IMG/VR virus record: IMGVR_UViG_3300025120_010946
Location: 1-64,000 of that record
From: a virus
Strand: one strand, 5' to 3'
DNA: 64,000 nucleotides
Below, piece by piece: positions 57,400 to 64,000 of the stretch. A model generated the notes under the pieces. That model ran no database searches, was not told the origin of the DNA, and was given only the letters and a program-made list of their open reading frames with translations. Each line of letters opens with the position of its first letter. The first letter of the stretch is position 1. A program made the position numbers and the translations under genes.

Positions 57400-58001
57400 T
57401 GTTATTAGACTTTAATCGACTCAAGCAAGAACACAACGTAAACATCACGGGTGTTATCCATGTTGGTGGACATATTGGTGATGAACTTGAAGAATATCGT
57501 GGTGTAGAAAACTTAATTATTTTTGAACCACAAAAGCATTGCTATGATCAACTTGTAGAAAAAGCAGAGCGTATTGGTTTACCTGGTAAGTTTGTAAATT
57601 GTGCTCTAGGAAATTTCATTGGTGAAGCTGAAATTACCTCTGATCCAACTGGACTTACTGGATCACTATTAGAACCTGGATTAGTTGTAGACTATCCTGA
57701 CATTGTGTTTAGTGAGAAGTTTATGGTTGATGTTTCTAAAATGGATGAAGAAATTCCTTCAGATCATCCGTATAACTTCCTGAATATGGACGTTCAGGGG
57801 TATGAATTAGAGGTTCTGAAGGGCGGAACTACCACACTTGAGAAGATCGAGTATGTTATGACTGAGGTTAATCGTGCTGAGGTTTATAAAAAGTGTGCTA
57901 TGATTGAAGAACTCACCGAATTCTTGGCACAATACAACCTTGTAAAAGTTGCCGAAGCATGGCATGGCGACTGGGGTGATGCATTTTACATTAAGGGATG
58001 A
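57399..58001 (+). CDS. FkbM family methyltransferase
   Basis: A 200-residue protein. The FkbM hallmarks are VIHVGGHIGDELEEY (SAM site), IFEPQKHCYDQL, NCALGN, and FLNMDVQGYELEVLKGG, followed by MTEVNRAEVYKKC. It is compact and complete. It is coupled to the preceding FkbM-like gene by a 1-base overlap and to the next by 4 bases. A sugar O-methyltransferase by context. Confidence 0.88.
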   Translation: MLLDFNRLKQEHNVNITGVIHVGGHIGDELEEYRGVENLIIFEPQKHCYDQLVEKAERIGLPGKFVNCALGNFIGEAEITSDPTGLTGSLLEPGLVVDYPDIVFSEKFMVDVSKMDEEIPSDHPYNFLNMDVQGYELEVLKGGTTTLEKIEYVMTEVNRAEVYKKCAMIEELTEFLAQYNLVKVAEAWHGDWGDAFYIKG

Positions 58002-58861
58002 ACATGAAAGTTTTTGATTCGTTTATTTTTTTCAACGAACTTGAGTTGCTTGAGATGCGTCTCAACATCTTAGGAGACGTTGTAGACAAGTTTGTTCTTA
58101 CAGAATCTCCTTATACTGTCAGTGGTAATGAAAAACCATTGTATTATGAGGAGAATAAAGATAAATTTGCTAAGTGGAGTGATAAGATTGTTCACAATAT
58201 TACAGAAGAAATTCCAAATGACTTCTCTAATATGATGGAGAAGAGTAAGTTTCATATTGGTTATGGTGAACTTGATCCATATGGACAACGTTTTATTGAT
58301 CTTCCTATCCGTTTCCAACGTGCTGTCTATAATCGTAATGCTAGTTGTTTTGGCATTGAGAAAGCTGGTGCTGAAGATGGTGACATCGTGATGACTAGTG
58401 ATGCTGATGAAATTATCAACCCACTTGTTCTTGAGGATCTATTCTGGTTTGATCCTAGTAAACATTACACAACTATTTGCAATGCTTATTACTTTAAACT
58501 AAACTTCTTATATCAATGTGACTGGATGGGAACGAGACTTTGTACTTGGAAACACCTGAAAGGAACCACTATTGATCAGCATCGGCAAGATCATGCTAAT
58601 GCTTATAAGATTACTAATGGTGGTTGGCACTTCAGTTTCTTAGGAAACGCTGAAAACTTTAAACTGAAACTTGCTTCCTATGAACACACAGAGAACAATA
58701 TCGCATCTAACACTGACAACGCAGAAGAAAAGATAGAACAAGGACTCGATCCTATCGGTAGAGGAATGACATATGAAGCAGTCCCTATCGACGACAGTTA
58801 TCCAGAATATATTCAAAATAACCAGGAAAAGTACGCAGAATTTATTAAACCATGGAACTAA
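57998..58861 (+). CDS. GT17 family glycosyltransferase
   Basis: A 287-residue protein. The start MKVFDSFIFFNELELLEMRLN, then FVLTESPYTVSGNEKPLYYEEN, then QRAVYNRN and DIVMTSDADEI (metal-binding D-x-D) are the full GT17 layout. GT17 includes eukaryotic beta-1,4-mannosylglycoprotein N-acetylglucosaminyltransferase III and many bacterial and viral relatives of unknown acceptor. ATG 57998 or 58004 is the start. It likely adds a sugar to the phage-made glycan. Confidence 0.9.
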   Translation: MNMKVFDSFIFFNELELLEMRLNILGDVVDKFVLTESPYTVSGNEKPLYYEENKDKFAKWSDKIVHNITEEIPNDFSNMMEKSKFHIGYGELDPYGQRFIDLPIRFQRAVYNRNASCFGIEKAGAEDGDIVMTSDADEIINPLVLEDLFWFDPSKHYTTICNAYYFKLNFLYQCDWMGTRLCTWKHLKGTTIDQHRQDHANAYKITNGGWHFSFLGNAENFKLKLASYEHTENNIASNTDNAEEKIEQGLDPIGRGMTYEAVPIDDSYPEYIQNNQEKYAEFIKPWN

Positions 58862-59778
58862 TTGAAGGTGTAGCACTGTCTAGACTTTGTGATTACTCAT
58901 TTGGTGATCAAGCTGGACAGTGGAGCAACATTCACACACACTTTATGAAGGATGCAAATTTTATAAACGTTGAGTTTGCTTCCAAAGTATTTGAAATAAA
59001 GAAAAGTAGAGATTATATGACTCTCTTTATTGATAATATTCGTTTATATAAAAGAGATATAGTTGAAGTAAAGGAGAGTGATAAATCAGTTGTAAATGCC
59101 ATGATGGAGAATAGTGATCTCCTTAAATTATGTGGCGAATTTCCAGAAATGAACTTTATCATCTTTACAAATTTGGAGGACACTCCTCTTGATGAGTATG
59201 TCTTTGATTCTATACCTGATAATGTTCTACGTATCTGTGCTGCTAATTCCATGGTATGGGGAGACAAAGTAATTCCGGCTCCCTATGGAGTTCAGAGACT
59301 CATGTCTTACAATGATGATAGGATTCAGGTTCTTAAGTCATACATGACTAAAGAAAAAATGCCTACAGCGTTTAGATTGTTGTATGTTGGTATTAATGAA
59401 AACTCTCATGAAGAGAGAACTGGATTAACTAAAAAGTTTCTTGATAACCCATGGGCAACTGTGGAGACGGAGAGAGTTAATTTTGAAACTTATCTTGATA
59501 GGATGTGGCGGTGTAAGTTTGTCTTATGTCCTAGAGGAAACGCTATTGATTGTCATAGAAACTGGGAAACAGTTTACATGGGTAGAGTTCCTGTGATGAA
59601 GAGGAATCCTTATCTTGAAGAATTATATGCACCATATCAAGTTCTTTGGGTAAATGATTACTCTGAAGTGACTGAACAACTTTTATTGGACAACAATCAA
59701 CTTTTTCTTGACGCTCAAAATGTTGATCTTAGTTCTCTTGATCTTAATAATTTTTTTGAAAAATGGAAAAAACCTTAG
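58852..59778 (+). CDS. Exostosin-like (GT47-type) glycosyltransferase
   Basis: A 308-residue protein. The C-terminal part FVLCPRGNAIDCHRNWETVYMGRVPVMKR has the conserved pattern of exostosin-like transferases (CPRG, R-x-W-E, G-x-x-P-V). The N-terminal half, with NIHTHFMKDANFINVEF and an acceptor-type domain, is poorly conserved. It overlaps its neighbours by 10 and 16 bases. The donor is probably a nucleotide sugar made upstream; specificity is unknown. Confidence 0.72.
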   Translation: MELIEGVALSRLCDYSFGDQAGQWSNIHTHFMKDANFINVEFASKVFEIKKSRDYMTLFIDNIRLYKRDIVEVKESDKSVVNAMMENSDLLKLCGEFPEMNFIIFTNLEDTPLDEYVFDSIPDNVLRICAANSMVWGDKVIPAPYGVQRLMSYNDDRIQVLKSYMTKEKMPTAFRLLYVGINENSHEERTGLTKKFLDNPWATVETERVNFETYLDRMWRCKFVLCPRGNAIDCHRNWETVYMGRVPVMKRNPYLEELYAPYQVLWVNDYSEVTEQLLLDNNQLFLDAQNVDLSSLDLNNFFEKWKKP

Positions 59779-60458
59779 TAGTATCAAATCACAATTCTGA
59801 CTTAGAGTGGTTAAACACCACTTACGATTATGGGTTTTCTCCTGACAACACCATCATCTATGATAGAAGCGATGAGGTAAAGGACTGGAGTCACCTGGGT
59901 AAAAACATTAGATCACCTAATGTTGGTGAGAATATCTACGACATTATGCGTTATATTGTAGAGCATTATGAAAATCTCCCTGATGTCTGCATCTTTATCA
60001 AGGGTAATATGTTTCAGCGTCCTGAAGATAGGGGTGGTGCTGAGTATTATACAACTCATGATAGATTCTATCGTGCCCTAAGTGCAGAGTATTTTCTTCC
60101 TATTGAACGCTTCCATGATTCCACTGTCTTAGTTTGTAATGGTGGTGGATTTATTCAACCAACATGGGAGGCTGTTAGCAATCAGACAGTTTACACTAGA
60201 CATTTTGCGACATTCCCTCAAATGTTGAATAAACTGTTTATAGATCCACCAAATTTTCCTTATAATAGGTTCGCACCTGGGGGAAATTATGTTGTTCCCA
60301 GAGCAAATATTCTTAAATTTAGTAAAGAGTTCTATGAAAAACTGCAGTTCTATGTCTCATACGAACCACCTGAGGAGTTTCAAAGCACTTCTGGGGAGTC
60401 ATATTTGATTGAGAGACTTCTTTATATGATGTGGACAGAGGATTTGCAAGAATGTTAA
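59763..60458 (+). CDS. DUF3431-like glycan-associated protein
   Basis: A 231-residue protein opening VVSNHNSDLEWL, then IIYDRSDEV, then PNVGENIYDIMRYIVEHYENLPDVCIFIKGN and ERLLYMMWT near the end. This is the layout of DUF3431, a family often found in glycan biosynthesis loci and probably a glycosyltransferase relative. It starts inside the previous gene and its end overlaps the next start by 7 bases. Activity unproven. Confidence 0.7.
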   Translation: MEKTLVVSNHNSDLEWLNTTYDYGFSPDNTIIYDRSDEVKDWSHLGKNIRSPNVGENIYDIMRYIVEHYENLPDVCIFIKGNMFQRPEDRGGAEYYTTHDRFYRALSAEYFLPIERFHDSTVLVCNGGGFIQPTWEAVSNQTVYTRHFATFPQMLNKLFIDPPNFPYNRFAPGGNYVVPRANILKFSKEFYEKLQFYVSYEPPEEFQSTSGESYLIERLLYMMWTEDLQEC

Positions 60459-61246
60459 GCGTCTATGGTGCAGGATATATTGGTGGTAGATATTGCCAGA
60501 TGTATCCAAAAGATACGCATGTTATTCCTAGAGAGCAAAGATCTCCTGTATCTAAAGAGATTTTATATTTGATTTCTACGATTGACAATAGTAATATCCA
60601 TGACAATATTACATTAGACGTAGAAACAAATCTCCGTATTTTTTGTGAAGTGCTTGATCATTGTCGTAGTGATGATATCTGTATCAATTTTATTTCTTCT
60701 TGGTTCGTTTACGGGGATTGTGATCTTCCTGCAAAAGAAGATTCGATTTGTAACCCAAAAGGTTTCTATTCAATTACTAAAAAGTGTGCTGAGGATTTGC
60801 TGATTGACTTTTGTAGAACATATAAAGTAAAGTATAGAATAATGCGAATGCCCAATGTCGTTGGTGGAATTGATCCAAAGGCATCTCCAAAGAAAAATGC
60901 AATTCATTATTTAATTGAAGAACTTAAAAAGAATAATAACATCACTTTATATAATAATGGTGAAATTATTAAAGATATTATGCATGTTGATGATGTATGT
61001 AGAGGTATCAATAGAGTTATTAATGAAGGGGAATATAATACCATCTACAATATTGGAAGTGGACAGCAGACAACTCTTGGTGATATAATTAGAATAGCAA
61101 AGCATTTCTTAAATTCAGAATCTAAAATTCTGACAAAGAAAGCAATTACTCAAGATATGTTTCTTGACTCCTCAAAATTGAGGAAACTTGGATTTCAACC
61201 ACAAATATCTCAAACTGAAATTATCAGAGAACTATGTACCAACTGA
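60452..61246 (+). CDS. NAD-dependent epimerase/dehydratase
   Basis: A 264-residue SDR protein from ATG 60452 (MLSVYGAGYIGGRYC), preferred over an in-frame upstream TTG. The NAD motif GAGYIGG comes first, then FISSWFVYGDCDLP with the catalytic Ser region and YSITKKCAED with Y-x-x-x-K. Later parts are MPNVVGG and HVDDVCRGINRVI. It lies just before the 3-dehydrase gene and may act on the same sugar, for example as a 4-ketoreductase or epimerase. Confidence 0.8.
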   Translation: MLSVYGAGYIGGRYCQMYPKDTHVIPREQRSPVSKEILYLISTIDNSNIHDNITLDVETNLRIFCEVLDHCRSDDICINFISSWFVYGDCDLPAKEDSICNPKGFYSITKKCAEDLLIDFCRTYKVKYRIMRMPNVVGGIDPKASPKKNAIHYLIEELKKNNNITLYNNGEIIKDIMHVDDVCRGINRVINEGEYNTIYNIGSGQQTTLGDIIRIAKHFLNSESKILTKKAITQDMFLDSSKLRKLGFQPQISQTEIIRELCTN

Positions 61247-62529
61247 TTGATACCTTTATTGAGTCAGCAAAGGAGATGGATGAGGATATCTTTCCTTTTA
61301 TGGCTAATAAAAATTGGGAAGAAGGTAAACCCGTTTACTATTCTGGACCTTACTGGGATGATGATGAGGCGAGAGAATTAATTTATGCTGTTATGAAGGG
61401 TAAGTGGTTATCCTCTGGTGAAAAAGTAAACAAGTTTGAACACGAATTCTCAAAGAAATTTGGTTATAAACAATCAGTGATGGTGAACTCTGGTAGTTCT
61501 GCTAATCTTGTAATGATTGCTGCACTGAAAAAATATTTTAATTGGGCAGACGGTGACGAAGTTATTGTATGTGCTTGTGGGTTTGCAACAACTGTTGCAC
61601 CCATTGTACAAGCAGGACTTAAACCTGTGTTTGTTGATATTGATTGGCATGATCTTAACTGGAATCTTAAAGAGGTTGAGGCAAAGATTGGTGATAGGAC
61701 TGTAGCTGTAATCTCATCACCAGTTTTAGGTAACCCTTATGATATGAATAAACTTTATGATATCTTAGACAAATATAAAATTGAACTTATTGCAGATAAT
61801 TGTGATAGTCTAGGTAGTAAGTATGACGGCAAATATCTTACTGAACGTGCTGTAGCTGCATCGTGTTCTTTTTATCCTGCCCATCATATTTGCACTATTG
61901 AAGGTGGTATGGTTTCCTCTGATAACAAGGCAATCATTGATCTGGCACGTAGTTTTGCGTGGTGGGGGCGAGGTTGTTATTGTGTAGGACAACAGAATCT
62001 TTTATCAAATGGTGTATGTGGACGACGATTTGATAAGTGGTTAGAAAATTATCCAGATATTGTAGATCATAAGTATGTCTTTGGGAATATGGGTTATAAT
62101 CTAAAACCTCTTGATCTTCAGGGAGCAGTTGGTTCGGTTCAACTCTTAAAGTTTGAAGATATCCATAATAAACGCCGCAATAATAAATGGAAAATTCATC
62201 AAATTCTAGAAAAAATCCCTGGAATTCGTGTCATAAATGAAAAATCAATTGCAGAGACAAGTTGGTTTGGTGTGCCTATTCTGTGTAATAATAAAAAATT
62301 AAAGCACTCTCTTGTCAAACATTTTGAAAATAATAAAATTCAAACTAGAAACTATTTTGCTGGAAATATTTTACTTCATCCTGGATATTCACATCTTGAT
62401 GACGCGAATAAATATCCAAACGCGAACCAAGTGTTGGACTTAGTGTTCTTCCTTGGATGTTCGCCTACAATCACCAATAAGATGATTGATTATATCAGCA
62501 AAGTGGCATCTGAATATGTTAGCAACTGA
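61234..62529 (+). CDS. E1-type (RfbH/DdhC-like) NDP-hexulose 3-dehydrase
   Basis: A 431-residue protein of the DegT/DnrJ aminotransferase fold. Where aminotransferases have the PLP lysine, this one has CSFYPAHHICTIEGG with His217/His218, as in the E1 dehydrase and ColD. Four cysteines, C190, C248, C250 and C262, follow C-x57-C-x-C-x11-C; the E1 enzyme has C-x57-C-x-C-x7-C binding a 2Fe-2S cluster. Other matches are SGSSANLVMIAALKK and NLKPLDLQGAVGSVQL. E1 removes the 3-OH of CDP-4-keto-6-deoxyglucose on the way to 3,6-dideoxyhexoses. No reductase partner is in view; the host may supply it. Confidence 0.88.
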   Translation: MYQLIDTFIESAKEMDEDIFPFMANKNWEEGKPVYYSGPYWDDDEARELIYAVMKGKWLSSGEKVNKFEHEFSKKFGYKQSVMVNSGSSANLVMIAALKKYFNWADGDEVIVCACGFATTVAPIVQAGLKPVFVDIDWHDLNWNLKEVEAKIGDRTVAVISSPVLGNPYDMNKLYDILDKYKIELIADNCDSLGSKYDGKYLTERAVAASCSFYPAHHICTIEGGMVSSDNKAIIDLARSFAWWGRGCYCVGQQNLLSNGVCGRRFDKWLENYPDIVDHKYVFGNMGYNLKPLDLQGAVGSVQLLKFEDIHNKRRNNKWKIHQILEKIPGIRVINEKSIAETSWFGVPILCNNKKLKHSLVKHFENNKIQTRNYFAGNILLHPGYSHLDDANKYPNANQVLDLVFFLGCSPTITNKMIDYISKVASEYVSN

Positions 62530-63406
62530 ATTTTTGCATGGACAAGGACTTGGAAATCAACTATTTGCATATGTAACAACTAGAGTTTTAGCCCGTAGAC
62601 TGGGTTATGATTTTGGTATTAAAGGACTTCAGAGTGCAGGAGACTCTAGGGTTAATCAAAAAGGTTTTTATTTTATGAACCTTGATTATGGTAAAGAGGT
62701 TCCTGATAATCTTGTTAGATATAGTGAATACAGACACGCATTACATACTGACAAATGGTTGCATACTGATATCCGTTTAACTGATAGGGGTTTATTATCT
62801 ATTCCTAACAATCATATAATCTATGGTAATTTTCAATCTGAAGATTACTTCTATGATGAGATTAATTTGGTTAAGGAGTGGTTAAAAGTTCGTGTCATGT
62901 ACGAACATAGTGATACAAATGGAAAGAACATCTGTGTTCTGAATTTTCGTGGTGGAGATATGATTGGCAATGCTGGTGCATATGTCCCTAGATCATATTG
63001 GATAAATGCAATGGAGCATATGTCACAATATAATCCAAATATGGAATATTGTATTGTAACTGATGATGTTGAGGCTGCTAGAAATATGCTTCCCGATATT
63101 CCAGCATATCATGTTGATGTGGCATGGGATTATGTTGCTGTTAAGAATGCAAGGAATGTTATTTGCACCACATCCACTTTCTCCTGTTTTCCTCTTTGGA
63201 CATCAAAGAATCTAGAGATGTGTATCGCACCTAAGTACTGGTTCCATCACAACCTTTCAAAAGGTTGGTGGAGTTTGGGATGTAGCATTTATAGTTATCC
63301 AACATTTTATATGGATCGAGAAGGAAAACTCTTTACACCAGACGAATGTAGGGTAGAATGGGATGAGTACAAAAAGAAATCAAACATTTACGATGGTGAT
63401 CTATGA
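62516..63406 (+). CDS. GT11-like glycosyltransferase
   Basis: A 296-residue protein from ATG 62516, inside the end of the dehydrase gene. The GT11 pattern is clear: GQGLGNQLFAYVTTRVLARRLG at the N-terminus, LNFRGGDMIGNAGAYVPRSYW in the middle (the H-x-R-x-G-D site as N-F-R-G-G-D), then YCIVTDDVEAA and a late CTTSTFSCFPLWTSK. It is a second GT11 protein in the cluster (the first is at 54891), only distantly similar. It likely transfers a deoxy- or L-sugar from a GDP donor. Confidence 0.85.
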   Translation: MLATEFLHGQGLGNQLFAYVTTRVLARRLGYDFGIKGLQSAGDSRVNQKGFYFMNLDYGKEVPDNLVRYSEYRHALHTDKWLHTDIRLTDRGLLSIPNNHIIYGNFQSEDYFYDEINLVKEWLKVRVMYEHSDTNGKNICVLNFRGGDMIGNAGAYVPRSYWINAMEHMSQYNPNMEYCIVTDDVEAARNMLPDIPAYHVDVAWDYVAVKNARNVICTTSTFSCFPLWTSKNLEMCIAPKYWFHHNLSKGWWSLGCSIYSYPTFYMDREGKLFTPDECRVEWDEYKKKSNIYDGDL

Positions 63407-64000
63407 TGCCAAAAATTAATCTACATGATGTTACTCTGATATCTGTAGACACCACAGATGATCTATCAGGCACTCTTAATGGTGTCTTTACTAGTATGTC
63501 TGGCATTAATTATGGTGCCGTCAAACTTATTACTACACAAGAACAAATTGATAAAAATCCAGATCTTGTGAAAGAAGGTGTCACGATGGAAACTTCTGTT
63601 CGTGATATTAAAAACTATAATGATTACAACTATTATGTAATCTATCATCTACATGAACATGTTGATACATCACATTGTCTGTTAGTTCAACCGGATGGTT
63701 TTGTATTATTCGCAGACAAATGGGATGATACTTGGCTTGAATATGATTACATTGGTGCTCCATGGGCATACGTAGAGGATGCATACATTGATCCTTTTGG
63801 CAATCATCATAGAGTTGGTAATGGAGGATTTTCTATGCGTAGTAAAAAATTCCTTGAAGTTCCTACAAAGGTAGAAGTGCCTTGGGAAACAAACAATAGT
63901 GACTTTTACTGGATGCCTGAAGGTATTGTGAACTATCATGAGGATGGTAATGTCTGTGTTCACAACAGACATATCTTTCAAGAACAAGGTATGAAATATG
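63403..64000 (+). CDS. DUF5672-like glycosyltransferase, 5' part
   Basis: The frame opens at ATG 63403 (ATG 63406 also possible, overlapping the previous stop) and runs off the right edge after 199 codons. HCLLVQPDGFVLFADKWDD, YDYIGAPWAY, and GNGGFSMRSKKFLE are the marks of the DUF5672 family, found in glycan clusters and probably a glycosyltransferase with a D-G metal site. The cluster continues beyond the window. Confidence 0.75.
   Translation, partial: MMPKINLHDVTLISVDTTDDLSGTLNGVFTSMSGINYGAVKLITTQEQIDKNPDLVKEGVTMETSVRDIKNYNDYNYYVIYHLHEHVDTSHCLLVQPDGFVLFADKWDDTWLEYDYIGAPWAYVEDAYIDPFGNHHRVGNGGFSMRSKKFLEVPTKVEVPWETNNSDFYWMPEGIVNYHEDGNVCVHNRHIFQEQGMKY

Noticed and set aside
1-64000. CRISPR arrays, insertion sequences or a prophage-type integrase
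   Set aside because: No regularly spaced repeats, transposase or integrase motifs were seen; the only direct tandem repeat noted is the 27-bp coding repeat at 2140-2204.
1-64000. Photosynthesis-type host genes (psbA, psbD, hli, petE)
   Set aside because: None is recognisable in this window, so the cyanophage assignment rests on other genes.

Overview
The window is part of the genome of a T4-like myovirus, most probably a marine cyanophage (Kyanoviridae type). The T4 core is present in recognisable order: terminase gp17, sheath gp18, tube gp19, portal gp20, prohead protease gp21, scaffold gp22, capsid gp23, UvsY, UvsW, sigma gp55, gp47/gp46, clamp gp45, clamp loader gp44/gp62, RegA, polymerase gp43, UvsX, helicase gp41, primase gp61 and ribonucleotide reductase NrdA/NrdB. 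The cyanophage assignment rests on cobS next to a VWA/metallopeptidase gene, hsp20 between regA and gp43, a DUF3110-like gene (a family known from cyanobacteria) between gp47 and gp46, and the overall gene order. A pelagimyophage is the main alternative. Every convincing gene lies on the + strand, and no gene-free gap reaches 300 bases.

Layout. 1-14.1 kb: virion genes ending in a strong terminator after gp23. 14.1-21.2 kb: a tail-tube-like protein, then recombination and late-transcription genes (uvsY, uvsW, gp55, gp47, gp46), ending in a structured leader and a small twin-CX3C protein. 21.3-29.0 kb: HEXXH/VWA protein, CobS-like AAA+ ATPase, DUF3310, gp45, gp44, dam, gp62, regA. 29.1-37.0 kb: hsp20, two Sm-like proteins, gp43, uvsX, gp41, MazG-like and a run of tiny overlapping genes. 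37.0-43.6 kb: a second late-type block with a probable injected nucleotidyltransferase and other virion or internal proteins. 43.5-48.8 kb: primase, nrdA, a 2OG oxygenase, nrdB. 48.6-51.3 kb: a GIY-YIG nuclease gene and six tRNA genes (Arg-TCT, Gly-TCC, Asn-GTT, Val-TAC, Ile-TAT, Met-CAT) mixed with small genes. 51.3-52.1 kb: small genes. 52.1-64 kb (open at the right edge): at least 14 tightly coupled sugar-nucleotide and glycosylation genes.

Regulation. Virion and internal-protein genes are preceded by [A/C]TAAATA elements that fit the T4 late promoter used with gp55. The replication, primase, post-tRNA and sugar genes are preceded by host-like sigma-70 promoters, most with exactly 17 bp between -35 and -10 and including one perfect TTGACA-17-TATAAT. 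Terminators follow gp23, regA and hsp20; the last one contains the -35 box of the next promoter.

Most notable. (i) The sugar cluster encodes a GDP-mannose 3,5-epimerase that keeps every catalytic residue of the plant enzyme in register. It also encodes a 3-dehydrase with the E1-type signature: His in place of the PLP lysine and a C-x57-C-x-C-x11-C iron-sulfur pattern. Together these point to an unusual sugar made by the phage. (ii) Two proteins begin with a T4 internal-protein-type capsid-targeting peptide ending at E10|A11; one carries a nucleotidyltransferase domain, so an enzyme may be delivered with the DNA. (iii) A MoxR-type ATPase is paired with an HEXXH+VWA protein. (iv) A two-codon minigene (Met-Leu-stop) sits in a hairpin that could pair with the ribosome-binding site of the next gene.
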